A stretch of DNA of 64,000 bases from Batillaria attramentaria. Lineage: Eukaryota; Mollusca; Gastropoda; Batillariidae. Position numbers and translations under genes: made by a program. The DNA is taken from assembly GCA_018292915.2 (NCBI GenBank), contig JACVVK020000088.1, positions 606,501 through 670,500 on the forward strand. Direction: 5' to 3'. How positions within the stretch are numbered: position 1 is the first letter of the stretch; each line of letters starts with the position of its first letter. Of this stretch, positions 1-10,956 are shown piece after piece. The notes beneath the pieces are model-generated. The model did no database searches, was not told the DNA's origin, and worked only from the letters and a program-made list of their open reading frames with translations.

Positions 1-599
1 AGAAATATGCAGACATTTACCGTTGTAAGAACTAATGTGCTAGTCTTTGAGAAAGCAATCGTTTTGTTGACATAAAGAGGATTTCGATTTTCCCGCCACT
101 GGTGTGAGCATGAAATCTACCGGAAAAAAAGTTAATTTCGATTTTTTAGGTAGTACCGTGGGTAGTAAACGCGAAAAAAACTGGTTTTGTGTCTTTGACC
201 ATCTGTGCTCATTTTTCCTCTTTTTTTTACTTTAACGTGACATTTGCGCACACCAGTGGCGGGAAAATCGAAATCCTCTTTATGTCAACAAAACGATTGC
301 TTTCTCAAAGACTAGCACATTAGGTCTTACAACGGTAAATGTCGGCATATTTCTCGAAACTGATTGAGTAAATCGCGGTTTTTCTGTCAACAAGATGTGT
401 CGATAAATATGCATTTCGATTTTTCTCGCCAATGGTGTGAGTAGTAGTCACGTTAAAGTAAAAAAAAAACAAAAAAAAATGAGCACAGATGGTCAGACAC
501 AAAACCAGTTTTTTTCGCGTTTACTACCCACGGTACTACCTAAAAAATCGAAATTAACCTTTTTGAGGTAGATTTAATGCCCAAACTTCGAATGATGTA
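1..599. repeat. Satellite palindrome 1, left arm cut by window edge
   Basis: Left arm 1-109, loop 110-245, right arm 246-599. The arms meet the loop at GGTGTGAGC and GCGCACACC, so the first base pairs next to the loop carry one mismatch compared with the other palindromes. Confidence 0.8.
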
Positions 600-650
600 C
601 CAAAAAACAAAACAAAACAAAAACCAACTAAAAACCCCCGATTTTTTCTA

Positions 651-762
651 GATTAGATTATTGCAACTCTCTCTTGGCTGGTTTACGTGATGACAAAATT
701 CGCCGACTCCAGCGAATTCAAAATTGTGCTGCAAGACTAGTCTTGAAATAAAGAAAACGGGA
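651..762 (+). pseudogene. Captured LINE reverse-transcriptase fragment, 11 copies
   Basis: A ~112-base piece of the CR1-like RT C-terminus (matching the part of 35559-35670 that encodes a CNSPLAGLPDDKIRRLQ-like segment) is embedded in the satellite and ends abruptly at AAAACGGGA, followed by TGAAGTGAATCGAATGATGT. Copies lie at 651, 3607, 4559, 9286, 11009, 15336, 16289, 21016, 22735, 27479 and 31161, each ~112 bases. All share the upstream join CCCCCGAT(T/A)TT(T/A)TCTAGATTAGATT, so they come from one insertion amplified with the satellite. In each, GTCTTGAAATAAAG contains an in-frame stop where the long copies have GTCTTGAAAAAAAG. Confidence 0.85.
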
Positions 763-1265
763 TGAAGTGAATCGAATGATGTACCAAAAAAAAAAAACCT
801 ACCAAAAACCCGCGATTTATTCGGGTCGACTCGTGAGAAACGCTATATTGCGTTCTTTGTCATTGCAAACACATTAGCGCTTGAAACGGGAAATGCTAGG
901 ATTTCTGTCCATATTGATCGATTGAATCGCGGTTTTTTGTCAACAAATCGATGTGTCGACATAAGTCGCCTAGAAAAACATGTATTTCGAGTCTTGCCGC
1001 CGATTGTGTGAGTCGTAGTCAATGTTAGTGTCGAAAACTGCATTGATGGCCAGACTAGTGCTAGTAGAAAAAAACGCATTTCGACTTTTGTGAGTCGTAC
1101 TCACGTTAATGTCGAAAAATACATAGACAGCAAAGCCAGTTTTTCTCGCGTTTACTACTCACACGAGTTTCTGTGCTAGTCTTTGAGAAAGGAATCGTTT
1201 TTACGAAGTATAGCATTGTTCTCCTAATCACGCGATGTGTGGGCATGTATTGTACCCAAGATACA

Positions 1266-1433
1266 TTTAACATACAAAAAAAACAGTCAAAAAGCATTAT
1301 GCAATAACGAGGAATACCCCAGAATGAAAAACTGACAAAAGATCAACATTCAGGATGATGAAAACTCACTGAGATCTTGTCTGAACCCTTTTCATTACAT
1401 ATATATGCTTTGAATAGGTAAGTTTAATTTAGC
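1266..1433 (-). pseudogene. Captured LINE 3'UTR fragment, inverted, 4 copies
   Basis: The reverse complement matches the end of the LINE RT and its 3'UTR (35985-36137): CTTACCTATTCAAAGCATA through GACTGTTTT and TGTTAAAT. Copies lie at about 1266-1433, 5172-5328, 16902-17058 and 23351-23511, always next to the GGGTACAATACATGCCCAC-type monomer. The orientation is opposite to the RT fragments in the same array, so the two LINE pieces either come from separate events or were inverted relative to each other inside the satellite. Confidence 0.85.
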
Positions 1434-2695
1434 GTTTTTCACGAGTCGACCCGAATAAAACGAAGTTTCCGTTTGAGCTCTACCCGAAAAAAAGAATAAT
1501 AATTTCGATTTTTTTCACCTCGTAAATTCGAATTAAACTGGATTTGTATCTTTGGCCATCTGTGCATTTTTCGACATTAACGTGACTACTGCTCACACCA
1601 GTGGCGGGAAAATCAAAATCCTCTTTATGTCAACAAAACGATACATCATTGGAAGTTTGGGCATGAAATCTATTGGAAAAAAAGTTAATTTCGATTTTTT
1701 TTAGGTAGTACCGTGGGTAGTAAACGCGAAAAAAACTGGTTTTGTGTCTTTGACCATCTGTGCTCATTTTTTTTTTTTTACTTTAACGTGACTACTACTC
1801 CACACCATTGGCGAGAAAAATCGAAATGCATATTTCTCGAATAGAATATCTGCCGACACATCTTGGTGACACACAACCGGCTGCAAGACTCGAAATACAT
1901 GTTTTTCTAGGCGACTTATGTCGACACATCGATTTGTTGACAAAAAACCGCGATTCAATCGATCAATATGGACAGAAATCCTAGCATTTGCCGTCTCAAG
2001 CACTAATGTGTTTGTCAATGACAAAGAACTTTTTTTAACGCAATATAGCGTTTTTCACGAGTCGACCCGAATAAATCGCGGGTTTTTGGTTGTTTTTTAT
2101 TTTTTATTTTTTATTTTGATTTTTGGTTTATCATTCGAAGTTTGGGCATGAAATCTACCGGAAAAAAAGTTAATTTAGATTTTTTTTTAGGTAGTATCGT
2201 GGGTAGTAAACGCGAAAAAAAACTGGTTTTGTGTCTTTGACCATCTGTGCTCATTTTTTTTTTTTTTTTTTACTTTAACGTGACTACTACTCACACCATT
2301 GGCGAGAAAAATCGAAATGCATATTTCTCGAATAGAATATCTGTCGACACATCTTGGTGACAGAAAAACCGCGATTCACTCAATCAGTTTCGAGAAATAT
2401 GCCGACATAAATTTACCGTTGTAAGAACTAATGTGCTAGTCTTTGAGAAAGCAATCGTTTTGTTGACATAAAGAGGATTTCGTTTTTCCCGCCACTGGTG
2501 TAGTCACGTTAATGTCGAAAAACGCACAGATGGCCAAAGAAACAAATCCAGTTTAATTCAAATTTACGAGGTGAAAAAAATCGAAATTATTATTCTTTTT
2601 TTCGGGTAGAGCTCAAACGGAAACTTCGTTTCATTCGGGTCGACTCGTGAGAAACGCTAAATTGCGTAAAAACTTTTTTCTTTCTAATTTTCGTT

Positions 2696-3554
2696 ACATC
2701 ATTCGAAGTTTGGGCATGAAATCTACCTGAAAAAAGGTTAATTTCGATTTTTTAGGTAGTACCGTGGGTAGTAAACGCGAAAAAAACTGGTTTTGTGTTT
2801 GACCATCTGTGCTCATTTTTTTTTTTTTTTTTTACTTTAACGTGACTACTACTCACATCATTGGCGAGAAAAATCGAAATGCATATTTATCGAATAGAAT
2901 ATCTTTCGACACATCTTGTTGACAGAAAAACCGCGATTCACTCAACCAGTTTCGAGAAATATGCAGACATTTACCGTTGTAAGAACTAATGTGCTAGTCT
3001 TTGAGAAAGCAATCGTTTTGCTGACATAAAGAGGATTTCGATTTTCCCGCCACTGGTGTGAGCATGAAATCTACTGGAAAAAAAGTTAATTTCGATTTTT
3101 TAGGTAGTACCGTGGGTAGTAAACGCGAAAAAAACTGGTTTTGTGTCTTTGACCATCTGTGCTCATTTTTCCTCTTTTTTTTTACTTTAACGTGACATTT
3201 GCTCACACCAGTGGCGGGAAAATCGAAATCCTCTTTATGTCAACAAAACGATTGCTTTCTCAAAGACTAGCACATTAGTTCTTACAACGGTAAATGTCGG
3301 CATATTTCTCGAAACTGATTGAGTAAATCGCGGTTTTTCTGTCAACAAGATGTGTCGATAAATATGCATTTCGATTTTTCTCGCCAATGGTGTGAGTAGT
3401 AGTCACGTTAAAGTAAAAAAAAAAACAAAAAAAAATGAGCACAGATGGTCAGACACAAAACCAGTTTTTTTCGCGTTTACTACCCACGGTACTACCTAAA
3501 AAATCGAAATTAACCTTTTTCAGGTAGATTTAATGCGCAAACTTCGAATGATGT
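2696..3554. repeat. Satellite palindrome 2
   Basis: Left arm 2696-3063 and right arm 3201-3554 are reverse complements. The main difference is a ~16-base segment (GAATAGAATATCTTTC) present only in the left arm. The 137-base loop (3064-3200) is itself a forward copy of the unit's 5' part (ATGAAATCTACTGG through GTGACATTT). Confidence 0.9.
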
Positions 3555-3790
3555 ACCAAAAAACAAAACAAAACAAAACCCAACTAAAAACCCCCGATTT
3601 TTTCTAGATTAGATTATTGCAACTCTCTCTTGGCTGGTTTACGTGATGACAAAATTCGCCGACTCCAGCGAATTCAAAATTGTGCTGCAAGACTAGTCTT
3701 GAAATAAAGAAAACGGGATGAAGTGAATCGAATGATGTACCAAAAAAAAAAAAAACCTACCAAAAACCCGCGATTTCTTCGGGTCGACTC

Positions 3791-4506
3791 TAACGTGACT
3801 ACTACTCACATCATTGGCGAGATAAATCGAAATGCATATTTATCGAATAGAATATCTTTCGACACATCTTGTTGACAGAAAAACCGCGATTCACTCAACC
3901 AGTTTCGAGAAATATGCAGACATTTACCGTTGTAAGAACTAATGTGCTAGTCTTTGAGAAAGCAATCGTTTTGTTGACATAAAGAGGATTTCGATTTTCC
4001 CGCCACTGGTGTGAGCATGAAATCTACCGGAAAAAAAGTTAATTTCGATTTTTTAGGTAGTACCGTGGGTAGTAAACGCGAAAAAAACTGGTTTTGTGTC
4101 TTTGACCATCTGTGCTCATTTTTCCTCTTTTTTTTACTTTAACGTGACATTTGCTCACACCAGTGCCGGGAAAATCGAAATCCTCTTTATGTCAACAAAA
4201 CGATTGCTTTCTCAAAGACTAGCACATTAGTTCTTACAACGGTAAATGTCGGCATATTTCTCGAAACTGATTGAGTAAATCGCGGTTTTTCTGTCAACAA
4301 GATGTGTCGATAAATATGCATTTCGATTTTTCTCGCCAATGGTGTGAGTAGTAGTCACGTTAAAGTAAAAAAAAAAACAAAAAAAAATGAGCACAGATGG
4401 TCAGACACAAAACCAGTTTTTTTCGCGTTTACTACCCACGGTACTACCTAAAAAATCGAAATTAACCTTTTTCAGGTAGATTTCATGCCCAAACTTCGAA
4501 TGATGT
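3791..4506. repeat. Satellite palindrome 3, short left arm
   Basis: Starts directly after a GTCGACTC junction, so the left arm lacks its outer ~140 bases. It carries the private variant CAGTGCCGGG at the loop-proximal right arm, which is shared with the copy at 15519-16236. Confidence 0.85.
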
Positions 4507-6835
4507 ACCAAAAAACAAAACAAAACAAAAACCAACTAAAAACCCCCGATTTTATCTAGATTAGATTATTGCAACTCACTCTTGGCTGGTTTACGTGATG
4601 ACAAAATTCGCCGACTCCAGCGAATTCAAAATTGTGCTGCAAGACTAGTCTTGAAATAAAGAAAACGGGATGAAGTGAATCGAATGATGTACCAAAAAAA
4701 AAAACCTACCAAAAACCCGCGATTTATTCGGGTCGACTCGTGAGAAACGCTATATTGCGTTCTTTGTCATTGCAAACACATTAGCGCTTGAAACGGGAAA
4801 TGCTAGGATTTCTGTCCATATTGATCGATTGAATCGCGGTTTTTTGTCAACAAATCGATGTGTCGACATAAGTCGCCTAGAAAAACATGTATTTCCAGTC
4901 TTGCCGCCGATTGTGTGAGTCGTAGTCAATGTTAGTGTCGAAAACTGCATTGATGGCCAGACTAGTGCTAGTAGAAAAAAACGCATTTCGACTTTTGTGA
5001 GTCGTACTCACGTTAATGTCGAAAAATACATAGACAGCAAAGCCAGTTTTTCTCGCGTTTACTACTCACACGAGTTTCTGTGCTAGTCTTTGAGAAAGGA
5101 ATCGTTTTTACGAAGTATAGCATTGTTCTCCTAATCACGCGATGTGTGGGCATGTATTGTACCCAAGATACATTTAACAGACAAAAAAAACAGTCAAAAA
5201 GCATTATGCAATAACGAGGAATACTCCAGAATGAAAAACTGACAAAAGATCAACATTCAGGATGATGAAAACTCACTGAGATCTTGTCTGAACCCTTTTC
5301 ATTACATATATGCTTTGAATAGGTAAGTTTAATTTAGCGTTTTTCACGAGTCGACCCGAATAAAACGAAGTTTCCGTTTGAGCTCTACCCGAAAAAAAGA
5401 ATAATAATTTCGATTTTTTTCACCTCGTAAATTCGAATTAAACTGGATTTGTATCTTTGGCCATCTGTGCATTTTTCGACATTAACGTGACTACTGCTCA
5501 CACCAGTGGCGGGAAAATCAAAATCCTCTTTATGTCAACAAAACGATTGCTTTCTCAAAGCATAATGCAAGCACATTAGTTCTTACAACGGTAAATGTCG
5601 GCATATTTCTCGAAATATCTGGTTTTGTGTCTTTGACCATCTGTGCTCATTTTTTTACTTTAACGTGACACCATTGGCGAGAAAAATCGAAATGCATATT
5701 TTTCGAATAGAATATCTGTGGACACATCTTGTTGACAGAAAAACCGCGATTCACTCAATCAGTTTCAAGCACTAATGTGTTTGCAATGACAAAGAACGCA
5801 ATATAGCGTATCTCAGGAGTCGACCCGAATAAATCGCGAGTTTTTGGTAGGTTTTTTTTTTTTTGTTTTTTTTGTACATCATTCGATTCACTCAATCAGT
5901 TTCGAGAAATATGCCGACATTTACCGTTGTAAGAACTAATGTGCTAGTCTTTGAGAAAGCAATCGTTTTGTTGACATAAAGAGGATTTCGATTTTCCCGC
6001 CACTGGTGTGAGCAGTAGTCACGTTAATGTCGACAAATGCACAGATGGCCAAAGAAACAAATCCAGTTTAATTCGAATTTACGAGGTGAAAAAAATCGAA
6101 ATTATTATTCTTTTTTTCGGGTAGAGCTCAAACGGAAACTTCGTTTCATTCGGGTCGACTCGTGAGAAACGCTAAATTGCGTCAAAACTTTTTTCTTTCT
6201 CATTAGTACTTGCATCGGGAAATGCCGGAGTTTAAAGGAAGCTTCGATTCAGTCGGGTCGACTCGTGCGAAACAGAGAAGCAAAACCATTTTTTTTTTTT
6301 CCTGTTCATACTAGTATCGATAAAAATCGAAATTAATGTATCTCGGGTACAATACATGCCCACACATCGCGTGATTAGGAGAACAATGCCATACTTCGTA
6401 AAAACGATTCCTTTCTCAAAGACTAGCACAGAAACTCGTGTGAGTAGTAAACGCGAGAAAAACTGGCTTTGCTTTTTTCGACATTAACGTGAGTACGACT
6501 CACAAAAATCGAAATGCGTGTTTTTCTACTAGCAGTAGTCTGGCCATCAAGTTTTCGACACTAACATTGACTACGACTCACACAACCGGCGGCAAGACTG
6601 GAAATACATGTTTTTCTAGGCGACTTATGTCGACACATCGATTTGTTGACAAAAAACCGCGATTCAATCGATCAATATGGACAGAAATCCTAGCATTTGC
6701 CGTCTCAAGCACTAATGTGTTTGTCAATGACAAAGAACTTTTTTAACGCAATATAGCGTTTCTCACGAGTCGACCCGAATAAATCGCGGGTTTTTGGTTG
6801 TTTTTTATTTTTTAGTTTTTATTTTGATTTTTGGT

Positions 6836-8369
6836 ACATCATTGGAAGTTTGGGCATGAAATCTATTGGAAAAAAAGTTAATTTAGATTTTTTTAGGTAG
6901 TACCGTGGGTAGTAAACGCGAAAAAAACTGGTTTTGTGTCTTTGACCATCTGTGCTCATTTTTTTTTTACTTTAACGTGACTACTACTCCACACCATTGG
7001 CGAGAAAAATCGAAATGCATATTTCTCGAATAGAATATCTGCCGACACATCTTCGTGACACACAACCGGCTGCAAGACTCGAAATACATGTTTTTCTGGG
7101 CGACTTATGTCGACACATCGATTTGTTGACAAAAAAACCGCGATTCAATCGATCAATATGGACAGAAATCCTAGCATTTGCCGTCTCAAGCACTAATGTG
7201 TTTGTCAATGACAAAGAACTTTTTTAACGCAATATAGCGTTTCTCACGAGTCGACCCGAATAAATCGCGGGTTTTTGGTTGTTTTTTATTTTTTATTTTT
7301 TATTTTGATTTTTGGTACATCATTGGAAGTTTGGGCATGAAATCTATTGGAAAAAAAGTTAATTTCGATTTTTTTAGGTAGTACCGTGGGTAGTAAACGC
7401 GAAAAAAAACTGGTTTTGTGTCTTTGACCATCTGTGCTCATTTTTTTTTTTTACTTTAACGTGACTACTACTCCACACCATTGGCGAGAAAAATCGAAAT
7501 GCATATTTCTCGAATAGAATATCTGCCGACACATCTTGGTGACACACAACCGGCTGCAAGACTCGAAATACATGTTTTTCTAGGCGACTTATGTCGACAC
7601 ATCGATTTGTTGACAAAAAAAACCGCGATTCAATCGATCAATATGGACAGAAATCCTAGCATTTGCCGTCTCAAGCACTAACGTGTTTGTCAATGACAAA
7701 GAACTTTTTTAACGCAATATAGCGTTTTTCACGAGTCGACCCGAATAAATCGCGGGTTTTTGGTTGTTTTTTATTTTTTATTTTTTATTTTGATTTTTGG
7801 TACATCATTCGAAGTTTGGGCATGAAATCTACCGGAAAAAAAGTTAATTTAGATTTTTTTTTAGGTAGTATCGTGGGTAGTAAACGCGAAAAAAAAACTG
7901 GTTTTGTGTCTTTGACCATCTGTGCTCATTTTTTTTTTTTTTTTTACTTTAACGTGACTACTACTCACACCATTGGCGAGAAAAATCGAAATGCATATTT
8001 CTCGAATAGAATATCTGTCGACACATCTTGGTGACAGAAAAACCGCGATTCACTCAATCAGTTTCGAGAAATATGCCGACATAAATTTACCGTTGTAAGA
8101 ACTAATGTGCTAGTCTTTGAGAAAGCAATCGTTTTGTTGACATAAAGAGGATTTCGTTTTTCCCGCCACTGGTGTAGTCACGTTAATGTCGAAAAACGCA
8201 CAGATGGCCAAAGAAACAAATCCAGTTTAATTCGAATTTACGAGGTGAAAAAAATCGAAATTATTATTCTTTTTTTCGGGTAGAGCTCAAACGGAAACTT
8301 CGTTTCATTCGGGTCGACTCGTGAGAAACGCTAAATTGCGTAAAAACTTTTTTCTTTCTAATTTTCGTT
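6836..8369 (+). repeat. 482-, 485- and 568-bp tandem subunits
   Basis: ACATCATT(C/G)GAAGTTTGGG recurs at 6836, 7317, 7802 and 8370, giving head-to-tail units of 481, 485 and 568 bases. Equivalent runs begin at 12894/13375, 18566/19048/19533 and 25517. The shorter unit continues after GAAATGCATATTTCTCG into ACACACAACCGGCTGCAAG and a second diverged core (GAAATACATGTTTTTCTAGG). The longer one continues into GACAGAAAAACCGCGATTCACTC and a GGTAGAGCTCAAACGG segment. Confidence 0.85.
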
Positions 8370-9233
8370 ACATCATTCGAAGTTTGGGCATGAAATCTAC
8401 CTGAAAAAAGGTTAATTTCGATTTTTTAGGTAGTACCGTGGGTAGTAAACGCGAAAAAAACTGGTTTTGTGTCTGACCATCTGTGCTCATTTTTTTTATT
8501 TTTTTTTTACTTTAACGTGACTACTACTCACATCATTGGCGAGAAAAATCGAAATGCATATTTATCGAATAGAATATATCTTTCGACACATCTTGTTGAC
8601 AGAAAAACCGCGATTCACTCAACCAGTTTCGAGAAATATGCAGACATTTACCGTTGTAAGAACTAATGTGCTAGTCTTTGAGAAAGCAATCGTTTTGTTG
8701 ACATAAAGAGGATTTCGATTTTCCCGCCACTGGTGTGAGCATGAAATCTACCGGAAAAAAAGTTAATTTCGATTTTTTAGGTAGTACCGTGGGTAGTAAA
8801 CGCGAAAAAAAACTGGTTTTGTGTCTTTGACCATCTGTGCTCATTTTTCCTCTTTTTTTTTACTTTAACGTGACATTTGCTCACACCAGTGGCGGGAAAA
8901 TCGAAATCCTCTTTATGTCAACAAAACGATTGCTTTCTCGAAGACTAGCACATTAGGTCTTACAACGGTAAATGTCGGCATATTTCTCGAAACTGATTGA
9001 GTAAATCGCGGTTTTTCTGTCAACAAGATGTGTCGATAAATATGCATTTCGATTTTTCTCGCCAATGGTGTGAGTAGTAGTCACGTTAAAGTAAAAAAAA
9101 AACAAAAAAAAAAATGAGCACAGATGGTCAGACACAAAACCAGTTTTTTTCGCGTTTACTACCCACGGTACTACCCAAAAAATCGAAATTAACCTTTTTC
9201 AGGTAGATTTAATGCCCAAACTTCGAATGATGT
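8370..9233. repeat. Satellite palindrome 4
   Basis: Full-length arms. The left arm has ATTTTTTTTTACTT after GCTCATTTTTTTT and the duplicated AATATATC variant, both shared with 20100-20963. Confidence 0.88.
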
Positions 9234-10093
9234 ACCAAAAAACAAAACAAAACAAAAACCAACTAAAAACCCCCGATTTTTTCTAGATTAGATTATTGCA
9301 ACTCTCTCTTGGCTGGTTTACGTGATGACAAAATTCGCCGACTCCAGCGAATTCAAAATTGTGCTGCAAGACTAGTCTTGAAATAAAGAAAACGGGATGA
9401 AGTGAATCGAATGATGTACCAAAAAAAAAAAACCTACCAAAAACCCGCGATTTATTCGGGTCAACTCGTGAGAAACGCTATATTGCGTTCTTTGTCATTG
9501 CAAATTTTTATTTTGATTTTTGGTACATCATTCGAAGTTTGGGCATGAAATCTACCGGAAAAAAAGTTAATTTAGATTTTTTTTTAGGTAGTATCGTGGG
9601 TAGTAAACGCGAAAAAAAACTGGTTTTGTGTCTTTGACCATCTGTGCTCATTTTTTTTTTTTTTTTTTACTTTAACGTGACTACTACTCACACCATTGGC
9701 GAGAAAAATCGAAATGCATATTTCTCGAATAGAATATCTGTCGACACATCTTGGTGACAGAAAAACCGCGATTCACTCAATCAGTTTCGAGAAATATGCC
9801 GACATAAATTTACCGTTGTAAGAACTAATGTGCTAGTCTTTGAGAAAGCAATCGTTTTGTTGACATAAAGAGGATTTCGTTTTTCCCGCCACTGGTGTAG
9901 TCACGTTAATGTCGAAAAACGCACAGTTGGCCAAAGAAACAAATCCAGTTTAATTCGAATTTACGAGGTGAAAAAAAATCGAAATTATTATTCTTTTTTT
10001 CGGGTAGAGCTCAAACGGAAACTTCGTTTCATTCGGGTCGACTCGTGAGAAACGCTAAATTGCGTAAAAACTTTTTTCTTTCTAATTTTCGTT

Positions 10094-10956
10094 ACATCAT
10101 TCGAAGTTTGGGCATGAAATCTACCTGAAAAAAGGTTGATTTCGATTTTTTAGGTAGTACCGTGGGTAGTAAACGCGAAAAAAAACTGGTTTTGTGTCTG
10201 ACCATCTGTGCTCATTTTTTTTATTTTTTTTTTACTTTAACGTGACTACTACTCACATCATTGGCGAGAAAAATCGAAATGCATATTTATCGAATAGAAT
10301 ATATCTTTCGACACATCTTGTTGACAGAAAAACCGCGATTCACTCAACCAGTTTCGAGAAATATGCAGACATTTACCGTTGTAAGAACTAATGTGCTAGT
10401 CTTTGAGAAAGCAATCGTTTTGTTGACATAAAGAGGATTTCGATTTTCCCGCCACTGGTGTGAGCATGAAATCTACCGGAAAAAAAGTTAATTTCGATTT
10501 TTTAGGTAGGACCGTGGGTAGTAAACGCGAAAAAAACTGGTTTTGTGTCTTTGACCATCTGTGCTCATTTTTCCTCTTTTTTTTACTTTAACGTGACATT
10601 TGCTCACACCAGTGGCGGGAAAATCGAAATCCTCTTTATGTCAACAAAACGATTGCTTTCTCAAAGACTAGCACATTAGTTCTTACAACGGTAAATGTCG
10701 GCATATTTCTCGAAACTGATTGAGTAAATCGCGGTTTTTCTGTCAACAAGATGTGTCGATAAATATGCATTTCGATTTTTCTCGCCAATGGTGTGAGTAG
10801 TAGTCACGTTAAAGTAAAAAAAAAACAAAAAAAAATGAGCACAGATGCTCAAAGACACAAAACCAGTTTGTTTCGCGTTTACTACCCACGGTACTACCTA
10901 AAAAATCGAAATTAACCTTTTTCAGGTAGATTTAATGCGCAAACTTCGAATGATGT
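10094..10956. repeat. Satellite palindrome 5
   Basis: Full-length arms. The loop carries GGTAGGACCGTGG instead of GGTAGTACCGTGG, shared with the copy at 21833-22682. The right arm has its own CACAGATGCTCAAAGAC variant. Confidence 0.88.
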
